A stretch of 64,000 bases of DNA, taken from contig NZ_CANMDB010000012.1 of assembly GCF_947496515.1 (NCBI RefSeq), forward strand, positions 1 to 64,000, written 5' to 3'. Made by a program: the position numbers and the translations under genes. This document shows, piece after piece, positions 52,666 to 61,157 of the stretch. The notes under the pieces were generated by a model. The model was not told the origin of the DNA. It saw nothing but the letters and a program-made list of their open reading frames with translations, and did no database searches. Every line of letters begins with the position of its first letter. The stretch's first letter is position 1. The DNA comes from an uncultured Roseobacter sp. (GTDB lineage: Bacteria > Pseudomonadota > Alphaproteobacteria > Rhodobacterales > Rhodobacteraceae).

Positions 52666-53660
52666 GCAGGCGGCAGCGGCACATTTCCCTGCACCCGAAA
52701 GGAATTGATCCGCTTGCGGTCCTCTTGCGGGCTGACACCAAATGCATCGTGGTAATGCGCAACTAGTGGCGTGGGCGATGTGTATCCAACGGCCTGCGCG
52801 ATGCTTTGCATGTTCTGCTTGGAATAAAGCACCAGCTGCCGCGCCGCTTTCATCCGCATCCCACGGTAATAGTGGGTCGGGCTTTGCCCCGTCGCCTTTT
52901 TAAAGGCGCGTTCCACCTGGCGCGGGGTCACATCCACGATGCGCGCCACCTCCGCCACAGAAATCGGATCTTCGATATGGTCGGCGAACAGGGCGGCGGC
53001 CTGTGCCACCAGATCGGGCAGGTCGGGCCCGGCACCGGGGGACATGGGAATGCGCTGGCGCACCCCGTCACCGCGCATGGTGGGATGCTGGAACCAGCAG
53101 GCCACCTCGTGCGCTAAATCGGGGCCAAGCCGGTCCTCGATCAATTGCAGCGCAAGATCGAAGGCCGACGCCGCCCCGGACACGGTATAGCGGCGGCGAT
53201 CGCGGGTGATCACATCATCGGTCATGCGGACATCGGGAAAGGCGGTGCGAAATGCCGCCTCATAGCACCAGTGGACCGAACAGCTGTGACCCTCCATGAC
53301 GCCCGCGCGCACCAGAGGAAAGACACCGCCGCTGATCGCGCCAAGGATGACGCCGTGGCGATCCAGACGGCGCAGCGCCCCATTGCCGTGGTGTGGGTCC
53401 TCAAAGGCGCTGGTGGGCGCACCCAGCACGAACAGCATGTCCAACCCGTCGGCGTCGGCCAGCGAACCGTCCGGTTCGAACACGACACGGGCGCTCGAGA
53501 CGATGCGCGCCCCCGTTTCCGACAGCACGTGCCAGTCAAAGACCGCGCGGTCCGCGATCTCATTGGCTGCGCGCAACGGCTCGATGATCGAGGTCAGACA
53601 GGCCATCGGAAAGCCCGGAAAGATCAGAAACCCGATCTGGGTGATTTTACTGTCGTTCAA
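52662..53660 (-). CDS. GlxA-type AraC-family transcriptional regulator
   Basis: The 332-residue regulator has an N-terminal DJ-1/PfpI-like domain (IGFLIFPGFPMACLTSIIEP, DMLFVLGAPTSAF, GAISGGVFPLVRAGV). The C-terminal AraC double helix-turn-helix reads EDPISVAEVARIVDVTPRQV, ERAFKKATGQSPTHYYRGMR and QSIAQAVGYTSPTPLVAHYH. Such regulators control uptake and catabolism of amines and betaines in alphaproteobacteria. A TTG at 53660 is used because the conserved domain begins there; GTG 53735 is an alternative. It sits between mgd and dmm and is divergent from the XRE regulator, so it is a likely activator of the cluster. Confidence 0.85.
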   Translation of the reverse strand: MNDSKITQIGFLIFPGFPMACLTSIIEPLRAANEIADRAVFDWHVLSETGARIVSSARVVFEPDGSLADADGLDMLFVLGAPTSAFEDPHHGNGALRRLDRHGVILGAISGGVFPLVRAGVMEGHSCSVHWCYEAAFRTAFPDVRMTDDVITRDRRRYTVSGAASAFDLALQLIEDRLGPDLAHEVACWFQHPTMRGDGVRQRIPMSPGAGPDLPDLVAQAAALFADHIEDPISVAEVARIVDVTPRQVERAFKKATGQSPTHYYRGMRMKAARQLVLYSKQNMQSIAQAVGYTSPTPLVAHYHDAFGVSPQEDRKRINSFRVQGNVPLPPA

Positions 53661-53759
53661 TTTTTGCGTTCTTTCGGGAAATTTTTCATCTATAATAGCC
53701 ACGTACAGCCCCGAAACGAAATTGTTTAGGGGCACAAAGCGACCTAGAAAGCGGACGTC
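53661..53759 (+). promoter_or_regulatory. Divergent promoter of the two regulators
   Basis: TATAAT stands at 53691-53696 on the plus strand, about 65 bases before the XRE gene, with a weak TTCTTT -35 candidate at 53669. The region is A/T rich (TTTTTGCG, AAATTTTTC) compared with its surroundings. It would serve the XRE-cupin gene and, if the AraC gene starts at 53660, leave a short gap for that promoter on the other strand. Confidence 0.4.
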
Positions 53760-54416
53760 GTGAACTTAGAAAAACTTGACGCGGACATGGTCAGCAAACT
53801 CACTCAGGACCCGCACAGCACACGGGACGGCGAGCGCGAAAAGGTGCTTGAGGTGGCGATCGGGCGCGAAGTGCGCGCCTTTCGTCGCCAGCAGGAAATC
53901 ACCGTGGCCGAGCTGTCGCAGATCACCGGCCTGTCCATCGGGATGCTGTCCAAGATCGAGAACGGCAATACCTCGCCTTCGCTGACAACCCTGCAATTGC
54001 TGGCCAACGCACTGTCCGTCCCGCTGACCAGCTTTTTCCGCCGGTTCGAAGAAAGCCGACAGGCAGTGCACACTAAATCGGGCGAAGGCGTGTCCATCGA
54101 CCGCGAAGGCACGCGTGCCCATCAACAATACAACCTTCTCGGTCATATCGGATCGAATGCGTCCGGCGTGATTGTCGAACCCTACCTGATCACCCTGACG
54201 GCTGAGTCAGATGTATTCCCGACCTTCCAGCATGGCGGGATTGAGACGATCTATATGCTTGAGGGCGAGGTGGATTACCGCCACGGCGACGATGTCTATG
54301 CGCTCAAGGCCGGGGATACGCTGTTCTTTGACGCGGACGCGCCGCACGGACCCGAAAAGCTGGTGTCGCTGCCCGCGCGCTATTTGTCCGTCATCAGCTA
54401 TCCGCAGAACACCTGA
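53760..54416 (+). CDS. XRE-family regulator with C-terminal cupin domain
   Basis: The 218-residue protein has an N-terminal XRE helix-turn-helix (REVRAFRRQQEITVAELSQI, TGLSIGMLSKIENGNTSPSL, residues about 35-75). A linker and a cupin sensor domain follow (FPTFQHGGIETIYMLEGEVD, RHGDDVYALKAGDTLFFDAD, APHGPEKL). His residues in QHGG and DAPHG could bind metal or a ligand. The start is GTG 53760. Family members regulate amine, putrescine or sugar use by sensing a small molecule with the cupin. The neighbouring dmm and mgd operons are the obvious targets. Its stop is directly followed by the dmmC stop on the other strand. Confidence 0.88.
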   Translation: MNLEKLDADMVSKLTQDPHSTRDGEREKVLEVAIGREVRAFRRQQEITVAELSQITGLSIGMLSKIENGNTSPSLTTLQLLANALSVPLTSFFRRFEESRQAVHTKSGEGVSIDREGTRAHQQYNLLGHIGSNASGVIVEPYLITLTAESDVFPTFQHGGIETIYMLEGEVDYRHGDDVYALKAGDTLFFDADAPHGPEKLVSLPARYLSVISYPQNT

Positions 54417-55484
54417 TCACTTCGCTAGCGGGGGCTCGGTGTCCAGATCCGGCCAGACGCCAGGCGATGTGGGCAGGCCATCATCAAATTCCGACAGGTA
54501 GTCGAGCATCATCGGCCGGTTGTCGATAAACCCCTTGTAGGTCGCCAGTTCGTCCGGCAGGTCGCGCACCACGCGGTGCAGGCGGCGGCCCCATTTGGGC
54601 ATCGTCATCAGATCCTGAAAGCTGCACAGGTAGCAGCGGATCGGGAACACCAGCCCGTTCGAGCGGGGCAGGCGGAAGAAGGTCTGCAATTCGACCCGCA
54701 GATGCTGTTTCGCGCCAATGTTCTCGGGTGTCAGCGTGGTCTTCTGGATGCCCCATTTGTGGTAGTTTTCCGGGCTCGTATCCAGCAGTGGATTGACTGT
54801 CATCGTCCAGTTGAGCCGTCGCGCGGGCGCTCCTTGCTGGATGTTCAGCAGGAATTTCAGAGCGCGGACAAAGATGCCCTTTTCATGGGCCAACGGCACC
54901 GGCGCGTGCCATTCGAAAAAGTTCATGCCGATGTCGAAATCAAGGCTCCAGTCGGCTTGGGTCGTCACCATGCCTGCGTCCATCCACAGGTTGTTGTCCC
55001 GTTGATCCAGAACACAGAAATCGCCTTGGGTCTGGCGCGTGATGTATTCCATCGGACTATAGGGCAGGGTGGTGTCGTCCAGAAAGGTGAACGTGTCGTC
55101 AATGCCAAGGGGCTTGTTCACCCACCGCCATTTATCGCCATCGCGGTGCAGTTCGAACAGGTCCGGGTAGTCCTCGGATTTGCTGACCATGATCAACTCC
55201 AGCAGGTCCCACCCCGCCAGCGTCATGTGGGGCAGCGACTGGCAGCGCAGCGGATCATCCGCCAGCACCATCGCCCGGTCCCGCATTTCGGACACGTAAT
55301 GTTCATCCACATCGAACCGCTTTTCATAGACCGACCCCTCGGGCCCGCCGCGATGCTGTTCCATGTTGACCGCATACATGTAGCTGTCTTCGTGAAACGG
55401 GAAGGGAAAACGTTTGATCGCCCAATCGGAGTTGCGGAACGAATAGTCGTCGCGAAAGGTCTCGTCGTTGAATTGAATGGTCAT
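54417..55484 (-). CDS. dmmC: Dimethylamine monooxygenase subunit C (DUF3445 heme-binding type)
   Basis: The 355-residue protein is of the DUF3445/heme-dependent oxidative N-demethylase family. Recognised blocks are FPFHEDSYMYAVNMEQHRGG, DDPLRCQSLPHMTLAGWDLL, GDFCVLDQRDNN and NFFEWHAPVPLAHEKGIFVR, with HLRVELQTFFRLPRSNGLVF near the C-terminus. In Roseobacter dimethylamine monooxygenase, DmmABC with DmmD converts dimethylamine to monomethylamine and formaldehyde. It overlaps dmmB by four bases. The catalytic assignment follows gene order dmmD-A-B-C. Cytoplasmic. Confidence 0.82.
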   Translation of the reverse strand: MTIQFNDETFRDDYSFRNSDWAIKRFPFPFHEDSYMYAVNMEQHRGGPEGSVYEKRFDVDEHYVSEMRDRAMVLADDPLRCQSLPHMTLAGWDLLELIMVSKSEDYPDLFELHRDGDKWRWVNKPLGIDDTFTFLDDTTLPYSPMEYITRQTQGDFCVLDQRDNNLWMDAGMVTTQADWSLDFDIGMNFFEWHAPVPLAHEKGIFVRALKFLLNIQQGAPARRLNWTMTVNPLLDTSPENYHKWGIQKTTLTPENIGAKQHLRVELQTFFRLPRSNGLVFPIRCYLCSFQDLMTMPKWGRRLHRVVRDLPDELATYKGFIDNRPMMLDYLSEFDDGLPTSPGVWPDLDTEPPLAK

Positions 55485-56464
55485 CGTTCAAGCTCCAGTG
55501 TCCCGATAAAGCGGCTGACGCAGGGCATGATCTTGGTGCCTGCCGCGTGCTGGTCATCCTCCAGCCAGTGATCGCAGTGGATGAAGGTGCCGTCGGCGCG
55601 CGCCACATCCGTCTCGCATTGTCCGCACGATCCGCCACGGCACAGGAAGGGGGCCTCGACCCCGGCCCGCTCAATCGCTTCCAGCAGGCTTTCGTGTTCG
55701 CCCACGGTGATGGTTTTGTCCGACTTGCACAGGCGCACCTCGAACGGCACGCCGGGGGCGGGGGCCAGAAATTCCTCGGAATGGACATGGGCGTCGGGCC
55801 AGCCTGCCGCGTCTGCGGTGGCATGCACCCAGTCAATCATGCCTTTGGGACCACACACATAGGCGTGCGTGCCAAGGCGTTGGCCGTCCAGCAGCCCCTC
55901 AAGGTCGATCAACTGGTTCTGGTCGTCGTAATAGACATGCACCTTGTTGGGATGTTTGTAGGTCAGCTGGTCCACATAAGTCCCGAGGCTGTCGGTCCGG
56001 CACGCATAGTGCAATTCCCACGCCCCGCCCATCCGCTCAAGCTGCGCAATCATCGACATGAATGGCGTAATCCCGATGCCGCCCGCGAAAAACAGATGTT
56101 TGCGGGCGCGCAGATCAAGCGAGAAGAGGTTGACGGGATAGGTGATCGTTATCTCGTCGCCCACCGCCACATTGCGGTGCATAAACAGCGACCCGCCCCG
56201 GCCTTCGTCATCGCGGCGTACGGAAATGGCATAGGTCGACAGGTCGGCAGGGTCCGACATCAGCGAATAGGGGTTGAGGCGCGAGCGGTCCCCATCCTGC
56301 ATCGTCACGACGGTGTGGGCGCCCCCTGAAAAGGGTGGGAACAGCGCACCATCGCGGCGCTGAAATTCGAACCGGGTGACTAAGTCGTTCAGCGGCACGA
56401 CGGCGGATACGACCACTTCGATCTTCTCGGCACCGGGTTTGGCTTTTTGCGGGGCGGCACTCAT
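55481..56464 (-). CDS. dmmB: Dimethylamine monooxygenase reductase subunit B
   Basis: The 327-residue oxidoreductase is of the phthalate-dioxygenase-reductase/VanB type. The order is a flavin-binding barrel (NPYSLMSDPADLSTYAISV), an NAD-binding domain (LFFAGGIGITPFMSMIAQLE, AYVCGPKGMIDWV) and a C-terminal plant-type [2Fe-2S] domain with ligands in FLCRGGSCGQCETD and a later Cys in TFIHCDHWL. It passes electrons from NAD(P)H to the heme subunit. Overlaps of four bases with dmmA and dmmC (ATGA at both ends) indicate translational coupling. Confidence 0.87.
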   Translation of the reverse strand: MSAAPQKAKPGAEKIEVVVSAVVPLNDLVTRFEFQRRDGALFPPFSGGAHTVVTMQDGDRSRLNPYSLMSDPADLSTYAISVRRDDEGRGGSLFMHRNVAVGDEITITYPVNLFSLDLRARKHLFFAGGIGITPFMSMIAQLERMGGAWELHYACRTDSLGTYVDQLTYKHPNKVHVYYDDQNQLIDLEGLLDGQRLGTHAYVCGPKGMIDWVHATADAAGWPDAHVHSEEFLAPAPGVPFEVRLCKSDKTITVGEHESLLEAIERAGVEAPFLCRGGSCGQCETDVARADGTFIHCDHWLEDDQHAAGTKIMPCVSRFIGTLELER

Positions 56465-57057
56465 TCGTAGATCCCCTTTGGTGCGGGCACATTCCCTGGG
56501 TCCTCGGCGTCAATGCACACGCCCTGATAGGCGGCCAGACGACGCGAATAGTGATCGCGCACAAACAGGTTCAGCCCGCAATGGCTGCATTGAAACGGGT
56601 CGGTTTCCACGTCTTCGGTGATGCCCTTGCAATGCACGCATTGCATCCGGCGCGCGACCGATCCGCGATGTTCGGTCTGGATCGCGGTGTGGGGGATGCC
56701 CGCCATCATCGCCTCGTTCTGGGCCTGCCCGATCAGGCCCTCGGTTCCGGTCAGATAGACCTGCAAGCCCATATGCGCGTCCTGCAAAACCCGGCGGATG
56801 CGGGACACGGACGCGGCATAGCTTGGCCCTTCATAGAACTGGGCGGGGTTCAGCGCGCGCAGATCGTCGGTGAACGCAGCGCCGCGCGGGATGTAGATGA
56901 CGTGGGTTGTCGCCATCAGATCGGGGGTGGCAATCCCTAGGATCGCCTCGGCCCCTTTGGCATCCGCAATCATCAGATGCGCTTTGCCCGGTCGCGCCTC
57001 AAGCGTGCCGTAGACCGGGCGGCTTTTGATCGACGGGGGAAATTCGAATTTCGACAT
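56461..57057 (-). CDS. dmmA: Dimethylamine monooxygenase subunit A
   Basis: The 198-residue protein has an N-terminal domain (SRPVYGTLEARPGKAHLMIA, THVIYIPRGAAFTDDLRAL) and a C-terminal cysteine motif (RRMQCVHCKGITEDVE, FQCSHCGLNLFVRDHYSRR) that forms a zinc-ribbon or rubredoxin-like metal site. This is the DmmA family pattern. Its place as second gene after dmmD and before the reductase supports the name. A 12-bp perfect hairpin separates it from dmmD. Confidence 0.82.
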   Translation of the reverse strand: MSKFEFPPSIKSRPVYGTLEARPGKAHLMIADAKGAEAILGIATPDLMATTHVIYIPRGAAFTDDLRALNPAQFYEGPSYAASVSRIRRVLQDAHMGLQVYLTGTEGLIGQAQNEAMMAGIPHTAIQTEHRGSVARRMQCVHCKGITEDVETDPFQCSHCGLNLFVRDHYSRRLAAYQGVCIDAEDPGNVPAPKGIYE

Positions 57058-57077
57058 ACCTGTCCTCGTCTCGTGAA

Positions 57078-57108
57078 AAGGGCGCGCGGAATGACCCCGC
57101 GCGCCCTT
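57078..57108 (-). terminator. Strong hairpin between dmmD and dmmA
   Basis: AAGGGCGCGCGG (57078-57089) and CCGCGCGCCCTT (57097-57108) form a 12-bp perfect GC-rich stem with a 7-base loop. It lies inside the dmmDABC transcription unit, 8 bases after the dmmD stop. With no real U-run it is more likely an intercistronic attenuator or RNA-stabilising element that sets dmmD above dmmABC levels. Confidence 0.65.
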
Positions 57109-57116
57109 GAAAGATA

Positions 57117-58268
57117 TTAGCCCTTGGCGGTGCGCACGGACTTGTCCTTGTCGTAAAACGGCATCTCTTCGGCGGTGGCGGCCAGTTCCGTGCCATCGGG
57201 CTGCACCACCGTCAGCTTGGTGCCAGGCGTGGCGACGGACGGGTCAAGCCGCGCAATCGCAACCGAATAGCCGTTCAACTCCGAAGACAGACCATACGTG
57301 ATGACGCCGACGTCCTTGCCGTCGTGGTGCACGCGGGCGAACATTTCCATCTGGTCCATGGCGTCGCCTTCCAGCTTCACCCCGTAGATCTTGAACCGCT
57401 CCTTGCCCTTCATGGCATAGTGGTTTTCGGCCCCGATAAAGCCGACCTTGCCGGGCGAGACGGTGAAATCCAGCCCCAGTTCCCACAGGCTGTCACCCGC
57501 AGGCGCGCCATCCTCGAACGGGAAGGTTTCGGAGTTGTCGCCGGGATAGAACAGCAGATAGCTTTCGATGCGCAGCATATCGAGGGTGCTGAACTGCGTG
57601 GGGCGCACATCGTCACCGCCGGTTTCAAGCACGTTGTCCCAGATGTGCACCGCATCCTTGGCGCGGCAGAAAATCTCGTACCCGCGCTCGCCCGTGTAGC
57701 CGGTGCGCGAGATCATCACGTCGCGGCCAAAAAGCCGCCCTTGCCAGATGCCGAAATATGCCAGATCACGGATGCCGGGGATTTCCTTGGCAAGGATATC
57801 GACCGCTTTGGGCCCCTGCAGCGACATGTCGTGCAGGTCGTCGTCCATGATCACCGAACAATTCTTGGCGGCGGCCACGGTCGTCAACTGCTCCATGCCG
57901 ATGCCGGTGCCATGCACGACCAGCCATGAATTGACGGCGATGTGGTAGATCACGCAGTCGTCCACGAACAGCCCGCGATCATCGAGCATACAGGCATAGA
58001 CGGCGCGGCCCGGTGCGATCTTTTCGACGTTGCGGGTTGTGACCCGGTCGATCACATAGGCGGCGTCCTCGCCCACCACATGCACCTTCTTGAGGCCCGA
58101 CACATCCATCAGGCCCGCCTTGGTGCGGATCGCCTCATAGTCGGCCTTGGCGCGCTCGGGCGTGTCGTCATAGAACCACGCGGTGCCCATGCCATTCCAG
58201 TCTTCCAACTCTCCGCCGATCTCGGCGTGACGTCCGGCAAGTGCCGATGTTCTCCATAGAATGGCCAT
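57117..58268 (-). CDS. dmmD: DmmD, GcvT-like tetrahydrofolate-dependent protein
   Basis: The 383-residue protein is of the glycine-cleavage T/aminomethyltransferase family: MDVSGLKKVHVVGEDAAYVI, RDVMISRTGYTGERGYEIFC (folate-binding), IESYLLFYPGDNSETFPFED, GLDFTVSPGKVGFIGAENHY. In the dmm operon it is the first gene. Its likely job is to trap the formaldehyde released by dimethylamine demethylation as methylene-tetrahydrofolate, which is inference from family. A T7 tract and a 9-bp hairpin lie upstream. dmmA follows after a strong hairpin. Confidence 0.83.
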   Translation of the reverse strand: MAILWRTSALAGRHAEIGGELEDWNGMGTAWFYDDTPERAKADYEAIRTKAGLMDVSGLKKVHVVGEDAAYVIDRVTTRNVEKIAPGRAVYACMLDDRGLFVDDCVIYHIAVNSWLVVHGTGIGMEQLTTVAAAKNCSVIMDDDLHDMSLQGPKAVDILAKEIPGIRDLAYFGIWQGRLFGRDVMISRTGYTGERGYEIFCRAKDAVHIWDNVLETGGDDVRPTQFSTLDMLRIESYLLFYPGDNSETFPFEDGAPAGDSLWELGLDFTVSPGKVGFIGAENHYAMKGKERFKIYGVKLEGDAMDQMEMFARVHHDGKDVGVITYGLSSELNGYSVAIARLDPSVATPGTKLTVVQPDGTELAATAEEMPFYDKDKSVRTAKG

Positions 58269-58424
58269 GGTGGTGTCCCCTGTGCGTTATGAGTCTTGTT
58301 TGGGCGTATTGAGCCTCAGCCCATTTTGAAAAGCAAGAATGCGATGCAACTTTTTTTCCTGATGGGCAAATTTGAACGAGAAAGGGGCGACCCGTGGCCG
58401 CCCCTTTGTGCAAGTTATGCGCGC
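58269..58424. promoter_or_regulatory. Promoter/terminator region between dmmD and the small membrane protein
   Basis: A 9-bp perfect stem AAAGGGGCG/CGCCCCTTT (58381-58407) follows the small membrane-protein gene and probably ends that transcription unit. Between it and dmmD lies a T7 tract (58351-58357) with AAGCAAG upstream, as in the tmoX/mgdA gap, a candidate regulator site for dmmD. Confidence 0.5.
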
Positions 58425-58598
58425 TTACTTGTCGTATTGCTTGGTTTTGGCACGCTCGGTCTTTTGGCCGAACAGCAGGACCGCGACACAGATGCCTGCC
58501 GCGATCAGGGTGTAAAGGCCCGGCATCGCGCTGCCCCAGCCCATGAACATGGCCCCGTCAACAACCGACCAGCTTGCTTCGTCATATGGAAAACCCAT
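58425..58598 (-). CDS. 57-residue single-pass membrane protein
   Basis: An ATG at 58598 opens MGFPYDEASWSVVDGAMFMG, WGSAMPGLYTLIAAGICVAV and LLFGQKTERAKTKQYDK. It is one membrane helix with a positively charged C-terminal tail, which should face the cytoplasm, and a short acidic outer part. AGGAGAAGA precedes the start. It is 22 bases downstream of the ammonium-transporter gene on the same strand, so the two are almost certainly co-transcribed. I do not recognise it. It may be an accessory subunit or stabiliser of the transporter. Confidence 0.75.
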   Translation of the reverse strand: MGFPYDEASWSVVDGAMFMGWGSAMPGLYTLIAAGICVAVLLFGQKTERAKTKQYDK

Positions 58599-58620
58599 GG
58601 TCTTCTCCTTTTCTGTTCAG

Positions 58621-60024
58621 TTACTCACCCGGCGCCAGATTGACGCCCGGTGCGGGGATGCCTTCGGGATAGCCTGCGGCCGGGACCTTAACCATGTCCA
58701 TGCCAGCCAGTTCAGCGCCCTCGGGGATGCGCAACATGCCCATCATCTTGAGGATCAGCGACACGACATAACCGGGCACAAATCCAAGCAGGAAGAAGAC
58801 GACCGCGCCCACGATCTGACCGATCAGGCTGATGGTCGGCACCTCGCCCGCAGCGCCTTGCAGCGCAGGATAGCCCGACGCAAAGACACCCAGCATGACA
58901 ACACCGTAAAGGCCGATGGTGCCGTGCACTGTGACCGCACCCACCGCATCATCGATGCCGCGGCGTTCCAGCCAGTCTGCACAGGGTTTCAGGATCAAAC
59001 CTGCCGAGAAGGCGACGATGAAGGTCAGTGCAGGGTAGTAGATATCGAGGCCAGAGGCGGTCGAGATGATCCCGGCAAGTGCGCCCGACATCATCCAGAA
59101 CGGATCACGGGTCAGCACCCACGCGCCGATGATGCCACCCGCGACAGCCATCAGAATGTTAAAGGCCAGCGCCGACAGCGTGATGGGTGTCCCGTAAATG
59201 GTGGATGGCTTGTCCGCAAACCAGCTCCACGCTTCACCCGGCACGATTACGCAAGCCATGAGGAAGCCCCAGAAGCCCACGATGATCAGCATCAGCCCCG
59301 TCACAGTCAGCGGCATATTGTGCCCTGCGATGTGGTTGGCGCTGCCGTCTGGGTTGAACTTGCCGATGCGTGGGCCGAGGTTGATCAGAACGCCAAGCGC
59401 AAAGAACCCGGCAACCGCGTGTACAAGGCCCGCCGCGCCAAAGTCGTGCACACCCCATTGCGTGACCAGCCAGCCATCCGCGTGCCAGCCCCATGCGGCG
59501 GCCACGACCCATGCGAAAGACCCCAGAACCACAGCCAGAATGACAAAGCCGACCGTCTGGATGCGTTCGATCACGGCACCCGACATGATGGAGGCCGTCG
59601 TGGCGGCAAAGAGCGCAAAGGCGCCAAAGAACACGCCGGACGCCTGATCGGCGATGTTCGGGCCCATATATTGCGCGCTCTCGCCCCAGCCCCATGCGAT
59701 CGCGTTGGCATATTCGACGCCCGAGATGCCCGCAGGCCCCGCAGCGCCCGGCAATCCCGTGGGAAAGCCCCAATAGACCCACCAGCCAAAGAAATAGAAA
59801 GTCGGGATCATAAAGGCGAAAGCCAGAATGTTCTTTACCCCCGAACTCAGCACGTTCTTGAGGCGCGAGGCCCCCATCTCGTAAGCCAGAAACCCCGCAT
59901 GAATGATAATCATCAGCGGGATGGTCAGATAATAGAATGTTTCGGCAAACATGGTGTTTGTCACACCGCTCTTGCCCTGCAGCGCGGCAATCTGGGCCGT
60001 CAGCTCTGCGATTTGCTCTTCCAC
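58621..60024 (-). CDS. amtB: Ammonium transporter (Amt family)
   Basis: The 467-residue membrane protein has 11 or more helices. Amt signatures visible are YYLTIPLMIIIHAGFLAYEM, GWHADGWLVTQWGVHDFGAA, GLVHAVAGFFALGV (pore His region) and GIDDAVGAVTVHGTIGLYGV (second pore His). GTG 60024 is chosen over upstream frames because GGGGG lies 6 bases before it and the family N-terminus follows. The leader has an extra helical segment (ELTAQIAALQGKS) before the first helix. Amt proteins move ammonia/ammonium and sometimes methylammonium. In this cluster methylamine uptake or ammonia recovery would fit. Confidence 0.9.
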   Translation of the reverse strand: MEEQIAELTAQIAALQGKSGVTNTMFAETFYYLTIPLMIIIHAGFLAYEMGASRLKNVLSSGVKNILAFAFMIPTFYFFGWWVYWGFPTGLPGAAGPAGISGVEYANAIAWGWGESAQYMGPNIADQASGVFFGAFALFAATTASIMSGAVIERIQTVGFVILAVVLGSFAWVVAAAWGWHADGWLVTQWGVHDFGAAGLVHAVAGFFALGVLINLGPRIGKFNPDGSANHIAGHNMPLTVTGLMLIIVGFWGFLMACVIVPGEAWSWFADKPSTIYGTPITLSALAFNILMAVAGGIIGAWVLTRDPFWMMSGALAGIISTASGLDIYYPALTFIVAFSAGLILKPCADWLERRGIDDAVGAVTVHGTIGLYGVVMLGVFASGYPALQGAAGEVPTISLIGQIVGAVVFFLLGFVPGYVVSLILKMMGMLRIPEGAELAGMDMVKVPAAGYPEGIPAPGVNLAPGE

Positions 60025-60227
60025 GATGAACCCCCGTGTTGGACTGTTGGCATTGTGCACCGTCGTATGCGTGTCGCGGCGCTGGCCAAATTGAAGCACG
60101 TGAACTTTATTCTGGCGACTCTTTTTTTAACTGAAGTGAAAATTAGTTTCCCATTGGTTGAGCATGTGATGTAACGATGTTAGCGTTCGAGTCGAACGAC
60201 AGATCACTTTTTGGGAGGGCCTTCGCC
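60025..60227. promoter_or_regulatory. Divergent promoter region of amtB and mgsABC-gmaS
   Basis: This 203-base gap between divergent operons contains a T7 tract (60122-60128) flanked by CGACTC and AACTGAAG, the third such tract in the cluster's promoter regions. The mgsA ribosome binding site GGGAGGG is at 60213-60219. Confidence 0.45.
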
Positions 60228-61157
60228 ATGTGCGGGATCGTCGGACTTTTTCTGAAAGACACCTCGCTGGAGCCCCGGCTTGGCGATATGCTGACCGACA
60301 TGCTGATCACCATGACCGATCGTGGCCCCGACAGCGCCGGCATCGCGATTTATGGTGATGAAACAGTGGGTAACGCAAAGCTGACCGTGCAGTCGAGCGC
60401 GCCGGAAACCGATTTCGACAAGCTGGACAATGACTTGCGCAAACGGGTTCAGGGCAAGGTTTCGATGGCCGTCAAAGACACCCATGCGGTGCTGTCGTTG
60501 CAGGCGGATCAGGTCGCCGCCGCGCGTCAGATCCTTGCCGAAATCCGCCCCGATGTGCGGGTGATGAGCCACGGATCAACCCTTGAGATCTACAAAGAGG
60601 TCGGATTGCCTAAAGATGTGGCAGACCGCTTTGATATTCGGCAAATGTCCGGGACGCACGGGATCGGGCACACCCGCATGGCGACCGAGTCGGCGGTCAC
60701 GACCATGGGCGCGCATCCCTTCAATACCGGGATCGACCAGTGCCTTGTGCACAACGGATCGCTGTCCAACCACAACTCGCTGCGCCGCAAGCTGCGCCGC
60801 CTTGGCGTGCATATCGAAACGGAAAACGACACCGAAGTCGGGGCGGCCTACCTGACGTGGAAAATGCAGAACGGCTCGACCCTGGGCGAGGCGCTGACAT
60901 CTAGCCTTGATGATCTTGACGGGTTCTTTACCTTTGTGGTCGGCACCAAGGACGGGTTCGGTGTGGTGCGTGATCCGATTGCGTGCAAGCCCGCCGTGAT
61001 GGCCGAAACCGATCAATTTGTGGCATTCGGCTCGGAATATCGCGCGCTGGTGAACCTACCGGGGATCGAGACCGCCAAGGTGTGGGAACCCGAGCCCGCC
61101 ACCGTTTATTTCTGGTCGCACAACGCGGCCCCCACCGCGCAAGAGAAAGCGGCGTAA
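60228..61157 (+). CDS. mgsA: N-methylglutamate synthase subunit A (glutamine-amidotransferase type)
   Basis: The 309-residue protein is of the class II glutamine amidotransferase fold. The catalytic Cys is residue 2 (MCGIVGLFLKD), exposed by Met removal, so ATG 60228 is the required start; upstream in-frame codons are excluded. Further blocks are DRGPDSAGIAIYGDE, GIGHTRMATESAVTTMGAHP and CLVHNGSLSNHNSLRRKLRR. MgsA works with MgsB and MgsC to make N-methylglutamate from gamma-glutamylmethylamide. GGGAGGG precedes it; mgsB starts at the very next base after its stop. Confidence 0.88.
   Translation: MCGIVGLFLKDTSLEPRLGDMLTDMLITMTDRGPDSAGIAIYGDETVGNAKLTVQSSAPETDFDKLDNDLRKRVQGKVSMAVKDTHAVLSLQADQVAAARQILAEIRPDVRVMSHGSTLEIYKEVGLPKDVADRFDIRQMSGTHGIGHTRMATESAVTTMGAHPFNTGIDQCLVHNGSLSNHNSLRRKLRRLGVHIETENDTEVGAAYLTWKMQNGSTLGEALTSSLDDLDGFFTFVVGTKDGFGVVRDPIACKPAVMAETDQFVAFGSEYRALVNLPGIETAKVWEPEPATVYFWSHNAAPTAQEKAA

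Noticed and set aside
58543-60174. 543-codon open frame on the plus strand
   Set aside because: It is antisense to the ammonium transporter, has a composition typical of reverse reading of a GC-rich membrane gene (many His, Asp, Arg) and no family resemblance.
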